Counted from the first letter of the stretch, positions 1 to 5,483 are shown. The stretch: 5,483 nucleotides of DNA from Candidatus Omnitrophota bacterium (GCA_023142805.1 JAGLIU010000297.1:1-5483), one strand, 5' to 3'. Program-made: numbers and translations. The notes: generated by a model from the letters alone, not told the origin.

Positions 1-1
1 T

Positions 2-1405
2 GTGTTTGCGGGGTTCGCGTATTTGGGATCTGTTCTTTTTGAAAATGTAGTTCAAAACCGATGGATAGCGATGATACCATCTGTCGCGATCGTTGTTCTT
101 TTATTACGGCCGCTTGAAAATCTTTTGCGTAATGTTACTGACAGGTATTTATTCCAAAAGAAATATGATTACAGGGAGCTTCTTCGGATGTTTACGGATG
201 AGGTATTAACCGTTCTTGATTTGAAAAAACTTATCAGTCTTACAATAGATAAACTTGTCGAAATAGTAAAACTCGAGAAGGCTGCCATAGTACTTTATGA
301 TGAGGATGCGAATAAATACGGTATTACAGCGTCTACGGGATTTTTGGCGCCTATACATGTTTTGGAGAAAGAGAACGTACTTATTACTTATATGGAAAAA
401 ACAAAAAAATATGTATTATTGTCGGATTCCAATTCTAAAGTAGTATTAAGTTTAAATGTTAAAAAAATAATGGAAGATCTAAATCTGGTTTTGGCTCTTC
501 CTCTTATTCAGCAGGGTAAGATGATCGGGGCGCTTCTTCTGGGAAAAAAGAAATCGGATGAGGAATTTAGTCCGGATGATATAAATATACTCAGCTCTCT
601 CACGGGCACACTGACGATCGCTATAACAAATGCCCAGCTTTTTGAGAAACTTTCTGAGGCGCAGGCACAGGCCGCGCAGCAGGAAAAAATGGCGGTTATT
701 GGAACACTTTCGGCAGGGATCAATCATGAAATATGTAATCCGTTGGGGATAGCCCGCGGGCAATGTGAGATGTTTCTTTTGAATCTCGCGGATGGTGTAT
801 ACGGAGATAAAAAACCTGAAGAATTGTTGGGAAAGGCTCGGGATATAATGAATAAAGTTATACATGAAACCGATCGGGCCACTGTTATAACACGTAAACT
901 TTCTTCATTCGCTAAACCGGCCAAGGGAGAAACAGATGAGGATGTAAATATCGCACATGAACTGGAAGAAGTTATAGCGCTTTTAGAAAATGAGATGAAA
1001 CTGGATAACAAAATAATTAAAAGGGAAATATCGGACGATGTGCCGCATATAGTAGCGGATCGCAAACAACTGCAGGAGATTTTTTTCAATATTACAAGAA
1101 ACGCGGAACAGGCGATAAAGGGAAGCGGAGAGATAACAATAAGGGCATTTCAGTCTAATGGTAAAGTTCAGGTGGAAATAGAGGATACAGGTGAGGGAAT
1201 TAGTTCCCGGGATCTTGAACAGATATTTGATCCGTTCTTTACGACGAAGGAACCGGGTAAAGGAACAGGGCTTGGTCTTTTTATAGTAAAGCAGATAGTT
1301 GAGAAGAATAATGGAGAGATAAGTGTTAAGAGCAGGGAAGGTAAAGGGACAGTATTCACTCTTCTTTTTAAGATGGCGACAGCGGATAGTAGTTCGAAGG
1401 TGTAA
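2..1405 (+). CDS. Membrane-anchored GAF-domain sensor histidine kinase, 5' partial
   Basis: This is the C-terminal part of a sensor histidine kinase that autophosphorylates and passes phosphate to response regulators. The visible 467 residues begin with one or two membrane segments (about 2-14 and 21-36). An RPLENLLRNVTDRYLF-type juxtamembrane stretch follows, like the end of the 7TM sensor found in some kinases. Next come a GAF domain (about 65-215) and a short Gln/Ala-rich helix. The H-box is GINHEICNPLG with phospho-acceptor His242. The ATPase domain shows the N-box (N363, N367), G1 (DTGEGI, 395-400), F-box (DPFFTTK, 410-416) and G2 (GKGTGLGL, 419-426). The frame is open to the left edge and the GTG at base 2 has no visible ribosome site, so the true start, with most of the sensor, lies upstream. 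It is the first visible gene of a four-gene operon, and the two receivers behind it are its likely partners. The kinase call is firm; the signal it senses is unknown. Confidence 0.95.
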   Translation: MFAGFAYLGSVLFENVVQNRWIAMIPSVAIVVLLLRPLENLLRNVTDRYLFQKKYDYRELLRMFTDEVLTVLDLKKLISLTIDKLVEIVKLEKAAIVLYDEDANKYGITASTGFLAPIHVLEKENVLITYMEKTKKYVLLSDSNSKVVLSLNVKKIMEDLNLVLALPLIQQGKMIGALLLGKKKSDEEFSPDDINILSSLTGTLTIAITNAQLFEKLSEAQAQAAQQEKMAVIGTLSAGINHEICNPLGIARGQCEMFLLNLADGVYGDKKPEELLGKARDIMNKVIHETDRATVITRKLSSFAKPAKGETDEDVNIAHELEEVIALLENEMKLDNKIIKREISDDVPHIVADRKQLQEIFFNITRNAEQAIKGSGEITIRAFQSNGKVQVEIEDTGEGISSRDLEQIFDPFFTTKEPGKGTGLGLFIVKQIVEKNNGEISVKSREGKGTVFTLLFKMATADSSSKV

Positions 1406-1413
1406 AGGAGCAG

Positions 1414-1809
1414 ATGTCTAGACCCAGAATATTATCAATAGATGACGAAGTAGGTTTTATTGAGATGATCAGGCAGTATTTTGAGCCGAGAAAATATCCG
1501 ATAGATATTACTTCGGATAGCGGGAAGGGATTGGAATTATTGCGTGCCAATGTATATGATGTTGTTTTGTTAGATCTCAGAATGACGGAATTAAAGGGAG
1601 ATCAGATCATGAGATACATAAAACAGTTGAATCTCGATACAAAAGTGATATTTATTACCGCGTATAGTGATTCCGGTAGAACCAAAGAACGTTTAATGGC
1701 AGCCGGAGCATACGCGTTTGTTGAAAAACCTATAATGAGCCTTAAATTTCTTGAAGATATTGTTAATGAAGCGGTGGAAGTAAAAGAACAGGGAGGAGAA
1801 CGATGCTAA
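1414..1809 (+). CDS. Single-domain response regulator (receiver only), first of two
   Basis: This 131-residue protein is one CheY-like receiver domain with no DNA-binding or enzymatic output domain. The acidic pair is D10-D11, the phospho-acceptor D54 (in VVLLDLR), the switch Thr T82 and the conserved Lys K105 (in EKP). The MP motif that usually follows the phospho-Asp loop reads RMTEL, so the customary Pro is replaced by Thr58, while Gly62 is kept. The start is the ATG 8 nt after the kinase stop, and its ribosome site AAAGGAG (1404-1410) overlaps that stop codon. The gene end overlaps the next gene by 7 nt. It is probably phosphorylated by the upstream kinase and acts through protein contact, as a phosphorelay intermediate, a phosphate sink or a regulator of the HD-GYP protein. 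Which of these applies cannot be read from the sequence. Confidence 0.93.
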   Translation: MSRPRILSIDDEVGFIEMIRQYFEPRKYPIDITSDSGKGLELLRANVYDVVLLDLRMTELKGDQIMRYIKQLNLDTKVIFITAYSDSGRTKERLMAAGAYAFVEKPIMSLKFLEDIVNEAVEVKEQGGERC

Positions 1810-2177
1810 AGCTCTTAGTGGTGGATGATGAGGTTGATATATGTGATTTTGTGAAGAATTTCTTTAAGGAAAGAGATTTTGAGGTATTTATGGCGTATAA
1901 CGGAAAAGCCGCTTTAAGAATAGTAGCGTCAGAAGACCCGGATATTATTCTTCTGGATATGAAAATGCCGGTGATGGATGGTATAACAACGCTCAAAGAG
2001 TTGCAAAATCTGGGAAAATCAGGTAAAGTTATTGTAGTCACGGCAGCAGAGGATATGAGTAAAGCCGAAGAAGCTAAAAGACACGGTGTAGCTGAATATA
2101 TCACAAAACCGCTTATGCTTGAACAGCTCGAGAGGACGGTGTTTACTGTCGCTGAACAGATAAAGATGGAGGCATAA
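1803..2177 (+). CDS. Single-domain response regulator (receiver only), second of two
   Basis: A second stand-alone CheY-like receiver, 124 residues, close to the minimal receiver length and again without an output domain. It shows the acidic pair D8-D9, phospho-acceptor D52 (IILLDMKMPVMDG, with canonical MP and DG), switch Thr T80 and Lys K102 (TKP). GGAGG at 1792-1796, inside the end of the preceding gene, sits 6 nt before the ATG, and the two reading frames overlap by 7 nt, so translational coupling is likely. It lies directly before the GAF/HD-GYP gene with a 4-nt gap. This is the order in which receiver and HD-GYP domains are fused in RpfG-type regulators, so it is the better candidate for controlling that enzyme in trans. 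That role is inference. Confidence 0.94.
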   Translation: MLKLLVVDDEVDICDFVKNFFKERDFEVFMAYNGKAALRIVASEDPDIILLDMKMPVMDGITTLKELQNLGKSGKVIVVTAAEDMSKAEEAKRHGVAEYITKPLMLEQLERTVFTVAEQIKMEA

Positions 2178-2181
2178 CTGT

Positions 2182-3504
2182 ATGTCGCATTCTCATGATT
2201 GGCAGAGATTGCAGGATTGGACCAAGGAAAAGATAAAAAGCTGTGACGGGGCGCTTATTCCGATGGACAGGGAGGGTCTCGTTAACCGGCAGGAGCCGGA
2301 GCTCGACTATCAGTTTTTTTTGGAAAGCGCGTCTCGAACTATGATACGGTTCAAAAAGCCGGAACATCTTATCCGTATGATAGTAAACCTTATAGATGAG
2401 CAGGTAAAAGTAACCCACACCGCTATGCTCATGCATAATAAAGACAAAGATTATTTTACATTGATCGATAGTAAAGGATCGGAAGGGGTTAAGCTTCCCG
2501 TAGGGTTTATTAAACTTACGCATGAAAATCCGCTTATACGTTTTTTTTCCGAACGGTTCAATTATATAATATCCGACAACGGCGCGGTTGAATATAAACA
2601 GCTTCTGGATGCCATTCATAGGAATAATAAAATAAGAGAGAACATAGAGCTGACGGATCTTATTGATCTTGCTTTAAGACAGATGGAGCTTTTAAAGGCC
2701 AATATCTGTGTTCCGGTATATTATAAAAAAAGTTTGTTAGGTATATTTGTTTTTGGTAAAAAACTTTCAAATATCAGATTTTCGAAGCAGGAAATAAGTT
2801 TTTTTACAACACTCGCGAATGATGTCGCTATGGCGCTTTCTAATGCCCACCTTATTCAGGATCTACAGGATAAGATATTTGAAGTTCACAGGCTTTATGA
2901 AAGAGAGCACAGTATTTTTATACATACGTCGATATCCTTAGCCGCGGCGATTGACGCCAGGGATCCTTATACGCATGGGCACACGGAGAGGGTAACACAA
3001 TACGCGATGACTATAGCGGAAGAATTGGGAACTATGCCCGAAGCCAAAGCGTATAAAAATTTTTACGAAACCTTACATGTATCGGCGCTTTTACATGATG
3101 TGGGTAAAATAGGTGTGCCTGATAGTATATTGAATAAAAGGGGAAAACTGACGGTTGAAGAATATGAAAAAGTTAAAGAACATTCGGTTACGGGTGCGGC
3201 AATACTTCATCCGATAAGAGAATTGGGGGATATAGCGAGTGAAATACGCGCTCATCATGAACGGCTTGACGGAAAAGGTTATCCGGATGGTCTGGCAGGT
3301 GATGACATACCATTTATAGCTCGAATAATCGCTGTCGCGGACACTTATGACGCGATTACAAGTGATAGACCTTATAGACAGCAAAAAATGTCTGAGGTGG
3401 CGGTACAGATCATAAAAGACAATTCCGGTACGCAGTTTGATCCTATAGTCGTAAGTGCTTTTTTGTTAAAACATCGAAAAGGCGAATTGCAACGGACCTC
3501 TTAG
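2182..3504 (+). CDS. GAF/HD-GYP protein, predicted cyclic di-GMP phosphodiesterase
   Basis: A 440-residue, probably cytosolic protein predicted to hydrolyse the second messenger cyclic di-GMP. Residues 1-42 are an unassigned N-terminus. A GAF-like domain (about 43-222) ends in NICVPVYYKKSLLGIFVFGKK and is followed by a helical, possibly coiled-coil linker (222-246). The HD-GYP domain (about 247-435) shows DPYTHGHTERV, LLHDVGKIGVPD (H305, D306, K309), KEHS (H334), the HHERLDGKGYPDG signature (H358, H359, G366-Y367-P368), VADTYDAITSDRPYR (D387) and GTQFDP. All expected metal ligands are present, so an active enzyme is likely. There is no membrane segment, signal peptide, receiver or GGDEF domain. 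GGAGG at 2168-2172, inside the previous gene, lies 9 nt before the ATG. It is the last gene of the operon and is followed by a convergent gene. Activity towards cyclic di-GMP is known for the family; the ligand of the GAF domain is unknown. Confidence 0.95.
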   Translation: MSHSHDWQRLQDWTKEKIKSCDGALIPMDREGLVNRQEPELDYQFFLESASRTMIRFKKPEHLIRMIVNLIDEQVKVTHTAMLMHNKDKDYFTLIDSKGSEGVKLPVGFIKLTHENPLIRFFSERFNYIISDNGAVEYKQLLDAIHRNNKIRENIELTDLIDLALRQMELLKANICVPVYYKKSLLGIFVFGKKLSNIRFSKQEISFFTTLANDVAMALSNAHLIQDLQDKIFEVHRLYEREHSIFIHTSISLAAAIDARDPYTHGHTERVTQYAMTIAEELGTMPEAKAYKNFYETLHVSALLHDVGKIGVPDSILNKRGKLTVEEYEKVKEHSVTGAAILHPIRELGDIASEIRAHHERLDGKGYPDGLAGDDIPFIARIIAVADTYDAITSDRPYRQQKMSEVAVQIIKDNSGTQFDPIVVSAFLLKHRKGELQRTS

Positions 3505-3680
3505 TGTGTATGGGTATATGTCCAAAATCAGACAGAAAAATTTTAGCATACCGATCAAGCTAAAAACAATCCGGACCAAGTCGATTTGAAGGGTTCATAT
3601 TTCTTTCCTCGTGGAAAAAGGATCAAAGACACGTTTTATACTTTTTTTAACACTTATAAACTCGACAAACTTTGTACTCT
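3505..3680. other. Convergent intergenic region
   Basis: These 176 bases separate the stops of two convergent genes. The region is AT-rich and has no plausible coding frame. It contains the TTTTAGC/GCTAAAA hairpin listed separately, a shorter TTTCC-TCGT-GGAAA hairpin at 3604-3617, and a T7 run at 3644-3650 that is not placed next to a good stem. No GC-rich rho-independent terminator is evident for the plus-strand operon. Confidence 0.7.
3536..3565 (-). terminator. Weak candidate terminator of the XRE-cupin gene
   Basis: TTTTAGC (3541-3547) and GCTAAAA (3559-3565) form a perfect 7-bp stem with an 11-nt loop. Read on the minus strand, the stem is followed at once by five T (3540-3536), about 115 nt beyond the stop of the leftward gene. 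Only two G-C pairs stabilise it, so it would be a weak terminator. On the plus strand no T run follows it. Confidence 0.3.
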
Positions 3681-4232
3681 CTAGAGTGCCGGTGGTGAAA
3701 TGATGCATATTGCTTCCGCACCGGAATTGCTCTTATTTGTGAACTCATGTGAAAGTGAAGCGTCGAAATATAAACTGTCGCCGCGTTTTAAAGTGTATGA
3801 TGTTTTCCCGATCTGGGCGTTAAATGTGCCGGTTATTACGTATATGAATTTTTCTACTCCGGTTGGATTTTGTTCTTTTTGTGTTCTGCCGCCCACGGCC
3901 AGTCTCATCATAAGGGGCATGATTTTTTTGTTGAGTGTTTTGGTTATCAATAATTCATATGTGGCTTTTTTTGCGTGGACGAAATGTTCCGTGCGTTTTT
4001 CTTTCGGGACGGATTCTACGGTTTTTGATTCATTCTCAAGTTCGCGGTACAGTTCCGCTATTGATACGTTTAGTGCTTTACATATTTTGTTGTGTGATTT
4101 CAGTGTTCCGGGCATTTTGCAGTTTTCCATGCGGCTCAGCGTCGCGAGTGCCACTCCGCTTTTTTTTGAGAGGTTCTCTAATGTGATGTTTTTTTCCTTT
4201 CTTAACTCACGGATACGTTTGCCGATTTTCAT
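3681..4232 (-). CDS. XRE-family transcriptional regulator with C-terminal cupin domain
   Basis: A 183-residue, two-domain, probably DNA-binding regulator. Residues 6-62 form an XRE/Cro-type helix-turn-helix (IRELRKEKNITLENLSKKSG, then VALATLSRMENCK as the recognition part). A charged linker (63-90) leads to a single cupin barrel (about 95-181), with VEKFIYVITGTFNAQIG and GDSLYFDASLSHEF as the two cupin motifs and the ending ISPPAL. In the first motif the usual His-x-His is absent (TQKEQNPTGVEKF), E127 remains, and H162 marks the second motif. Metal binding is therefore doubtful and the barrel may bind a small ligand instead. GGAGG (4241-4237 on the minus strand) lies 4 nt before the ATG. The gene stands alone, convergent with the signalling operon and divergent from uvrA, so autoregulation is plausible. 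Its target genes and ligand cannot be inferred here. Confidence 0.93.
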   Translation of the reverse strand: MKIGKRIRELRKEKNITLENLSKKSGVALATLSRMENCKMPGTLKSHNKICKALNVSIAELYRELENESKTVESVPKEKRTEHFVHAKKATYELLITKTLNKKIMPLMMRLAVGGRTQKEQNPTGVEKFIYVITGTFNAQIGKTSYTLKRGDSLYFDASLSHEFTNKSNSGAEAICIISPPAL

Positions 4233-4314
4233 TTTACCTCCATTTTTTCGAATTTTATAGTGTCAATAAATTTTTACAGTTTTAATCAGAGACTATCATA
4301 AGGACAGTGATGTT

Positions 4315-4344
4315 TATATAGTAACATTTTAAAGTATATTTCAA
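4315..4344 (-). promoter_or_regulatory. Candidate sigma70-type promoter for the XRE-cupin gene
   Basis: On the minus strand TTGAAA (4344-4339) is followed after 18 nt by TATATA (4320-4315). This would start transcription near 4308 and give a leader of about 75 nt. The region is very AT-rich, so chance matches are common. A competing -10, TATAAA (4259-4254 on the minus strand), has no good -35 at the right distance. Choosing between them needs transcript start data. Confidence 0.35.
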
Positions 4345-4466
4345 AAAAATCAAATAATATTTACAGTGTTGATAAAGATAGAGCGGCGTAGGATGGAAAA
4401 TGTTTGAATTTTATACGATCCGGGTCTTATACAATAGGCAATTTAACGTTTTGGTGCTACTTAAAG

Positions 4467-4501
4467 GTTTACGCTTTTGTACTTGGTACAAAAGTGTAAA
4501 C
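4467..4501. repeat. 35-bp near-perfect inverted repeat
   Basis: The left arm GTTTACGCTTTTGTAC (4467-4482) and right arm GTACAAAAGTGTAAAC (4486-4501) are complementary at 15 of 16 positions. The exception is a G/T pair that would be a G-U wobble in RNA. The loop is only TTG. With one bulged G (4466) the stem could extend by AAA/TTT to 4463-4504. Neither strand has a T run after the stem, so it is not a standard intrinsic terminator. It lies about 165 bp before uvrA and 235 bp before the XRE-cupin start. It could be an operator for a dimeric regulator, an RNA hairpin or part of a mobile element remnant. The structure is seen directly; its function is unknown. Confidence 0.85.
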
Positions 4502-4527
4502 TTTGGGGAATTGAATAGGGAAGTGTT

Positions 4528-4533
4528 TATAAT
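4528..4533 (+). promoter_or_regulatory. Candidate -10 element (TATAAT) for uvrA
   Basis: A consensus TATAAT preceded by TGTT lies about 130 bp upstream of uvrA. No good -35 hexamer stands 16-18 nt upstream (GGGGAA at 17 nt), and TTGAAT at 4511-4516 is too close. The inverted repeat ends 26 bp upstream of it, where an activator could bind. The call is weak and rests on the -10 match and its position. Confidence 0.25.
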
Positions 4534-4561
4534 TCTTCACACTATTGCCGGTTCATTAACG

Positions 4562-4604
4562 AAAAAGGAACATTTTAACTCTGGTAAAAGGGGACATTTT
4601 TAAA
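4562..4604. repeat. Pair of GGRRACATTTT direct repeats, possible insertion-sequence end
   Basis: AAAAAGGAACATTTTAA (4562-4578) and TAAAAGGGGACATTTTTAAA (4585-4604) are imperfect direct repeats offset by 24 bp. Tandem repeated terminal sequences ending in ACA are a feature of IS21-family ends, and similar GGGGACA-type repeats occur near REP-associated transposases in some bacteria. If this is such an end, the element body would have lain to the left. No transposase fragment and no matching left end with TGTCCCC is visible, so at most it is a scar. The repeats are seen; the origin is inference. Confidence 0.4.
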
Positions 4605-4637
4605 TTGGATTTACAGGTAAAATACGGCTTCTTGTAT

Positions 4638-4642
4638 GGAGG
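4638..4642 (+). promoter_or_regulatory. Ribosome binding site GGAGG that decides the uvrA start region
   Basis: This is the only strong Shine-Dalgarno sequence near uvrA. It is 8 nt before ATG 4651 (the six-codon ORF), 4 nt before GTG 4647 (in frame with uvrA) and 25 nt before ATG 4668, the start expected from the protein family. So either uvrA begins at GTG 4647 with seven extra residues (MYVTITL), or it is translated from ATG 4668 by coupling to the small ORF. Confidence 0.6.
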
Positions 4643-4650
4643 TACTGTGT

Positions 4651-4671
4651 ATGTTACAATTACACTTATGA
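4651..4671 (+). promoter_or_regulatory. Possible six-codon leader ORF (MLQLHL) coupled to uvrA
   Basis: ATG 4651 opens a six-codon frame with stop TGA at 4669-4671, overlapping the uvrA ATG (4668-4670) in the ATGA arrangement typical of translational coupling. It has a well-spaced GGAGG 8 nt upstream, whereas ATG 4668 has none of its own. A frame this short can arise by chance, and GTG 4647 is a rival start using the same ribosome site. Confidence 0.3.
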
Positions 4672-5483
4672 GTAAAGATCATATTATAGTTAGAGGTGCC
4701 AGAGAGCATAATCTCAAGAAGATAAACGTCAAAATACCGCGTAACACATTGTGTGTTGTCACGGGACTTTCCGGGTCGGGGAAATCTTCGCTTGCGTTTG
4801 ATACGATATACGCGGAAGGGCAGAGACGTTATGTAGAATCACTTTCCAGTTATGCCAGGCAATTTATAGAACAGCTTCAAAAACCGCGGGTTGATCATAT
4901 AGAAGGATTATCTCCTACGATCAGTATTGAGCAGCGTTCAGGCGGGAGAAATCCTCGATCCACCGTAGGCACACAGACAGAAATATATGATTATCTCAGG
5001 GTGCTTTTCGCGAGAGTAGGTGTACAGAAATGTCCCGAATGCGGCAAAGAAATATCTAGTCAAAGTTCACAACAAATAGTTGACCGGATATCGGAATTGC
5101 CGGAAGATAAAAAAATACTTATTATTGCTCCTTTAGTCAAGGGTCGTAAAGGAGAGCATGTTGATATAATGAAAAATGCCAGGAAAGACGGGCTGATAAG
5201 AGTGCGTCTGGATGGAGAAATAGTTGATATAGGAGATAATATACCCAAACTTAACAAGAAGGTTAAGCATACTATTGAAGCAGTGATAGATCGGCTTGTG
5301 ATAAAAAAAGGAATACGTACGCGTTTATCAGATTCTGTTGAGATCGCGCTAAAGATGGGGGAAGGTACTGTTATCGTGGCATTCGCGGATGGTAAAAAAA
5401 GGGATACTTTTTTCAGTGAACATAACGCGTGTGTAGAGTGCGGGATAAGTTTTGAGAAACTTGCTCCCAGAAATTTTTCGTTC
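4668..5483 (+). CDS. uvrA: UvrA, excinuclease ABC subunit A, 3' partial
   Basis: This is the N-terminal 272 residues, a little under a third, of UvrA (usually about 940 residues). UvrA is the ABC-type ATPase that dimerises, finds bulky DNA lesions and loads UvrB in nucleotide excision repair. It begins with the family pattern IIVRGAREHNLKKINVKIPR. The Walker A motif is GLSGSGKSS (G33-S41, K39), followed by AFDTIYAEGQRRYVESLSSYARQF, LSPTISIEQRSGGRNPRSTVGTQTEIYDYLR and the CPECG pair (C122, C125). The insertion region follows, and then ACVECGISFEKLAPRNFSF, with C255 and C258 as the first half of the first zinc module. The frame is open to the right edge. The ATG at 4668 fits the usual family start; an in-frame GTG at 4647 would add seven residues. 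I see no LexA-like operator (CTGT-N8-ACAG or GAAC-N4-GTTC) upstream. The call is firm; only the exact start is uncertain. Confidence 0.97.
   Translation, partial: MSKDHIIVRGAREHNLKKINVKIPRNTLCVVTGLSGSGKSSLAFDTIYAEGQRRYVESLSSYARQFIEQLQKPRVDHIEGLSPTISIEQRSGGRNPRSTVGTQTEIYDYLRVLFARVGVQKCPECGKEISSQSSQQIVDRISELPEDKKILIIAPLVKGRKGEHVDIMKNARKDGLIRVRLDGEIVDIGDNIPKLNKKVKHTIEAVIDRLVIKKGIRTRLSDSVEIALKMGEGTVIVAFADGKKRDTFFSEHNACVECGISFEKLAPRNFSF

Noticed and set aside
479..1359. Several minus-strand open frames of 63-128 codons inside the kinase gene
   Set aside because: They overlap a histidine kinase with all canonical motifs and are low-complexity Ser/Ile/Leu-rich shadows.
3604..3617. TTTCC-TCGT-GGAAA hairpin as terminator of the signalling operon
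   Set aside because: The stem is only 5 bp and no T run follows directly; the T7 run at 3644 is too far away.
3700..4260. A 186-codon plus-strand open frame across the XRE-cupin gene
   Set aside because: It is antisense to a clear helix-turn-helix and cupin gene, has no ribosome site and no recognisable domain; it reads as a shadow of the minus-strand gene.
4323..4332. AACATTTTAA matching part of the repeat at 4569-4578, as a possible second copy of the mobile element end
   Set aside because: Only 10 bp match in very AT-rich sequence, without the GG-rich part of the repeat, so chance is sufficient.
4522..4543. AGTGT/ACACT inverted repeat around the TATAAT
   Set aside because: A 5-bp arm with a 12-nt loop is expected by chance.
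4400..4603. A 67-codon plus-strand open frame in the intergenic region
   Set aside because: It has a weak AGGA site 6 nt upstream, but the frame runs straight through the palindrome and the direct repeats and the peptide has no recognisable feature. At most it is a fragment linked to a former mobile element.

Overview
The window looks like ordinary chromosome from an AT-rich, Gram-negative-like bacterium that uses strong GGAGG-type ribosome binding sites. The style of the genes (a membrane histidine kinase with GAF domain, free receiver domains, an HD-GYP protein and an XRE-cupin regulator ending in PPAL) reminds me of uncultivated lineages such as Omnitrophota or of deltaproteobacteria. That placement is inference from memory and is weak. 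No rRNA, tRNA, CRISPR array or intact mobile element is visible.

Bases 2-3504 hold a tight four-gene operon on the plus strand: a membrane-anchored GAF histidine kinase cut by the left window edge, two separate single-domain response regulators, and a GAF/HD-GYP protein predicted to hydrolyse cyclic di-GMP. The gaps are 8 nt, a 7-nt overlap and 4 nt, and each downstream gene has its own Shine-Dalgarno sequence inside or at the end of the gene before it. The simplest reading is one signalling module: the kinase phosphorylates one or both receivers, and a receiver then acts on the HD-GYP enzyme by protein-protein contact. In the common RpfG type the receiver is fused to the HD-GYP domain; here the parts are separate.

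Bases 3505-3680 are a convergent intergenic region with one weak hairpin that could terminate the leftward gene. Bases 3681-4232, on the minus strand, encode an XRE-family helix-turn-helix regulator with a C-terminal cupin domain.

Bases 4233-4667 are a 435-bp divergent intergenic region, long compared with the tight operon. It holds a plausible leftward promoter for the XRE-cupin gene, a near-perfect 35-bp inverted repeat, a TATAAT element just downstream of that repeat, a pair of GGRRACATTTT direct repeats resembling an insertion-sequence end, and a possible six-codon leader ORF that overlaps the start of the next gene by four bases.

Bases 4668-5483 encode the first 272 residues of UvrA, the nucleotide excision repair ATPase, cut by the right window edge. 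I see no clearly new system. The points most worth checking are the split c-di-GMP signalling operon and the intergenic structures in front of uvrA.
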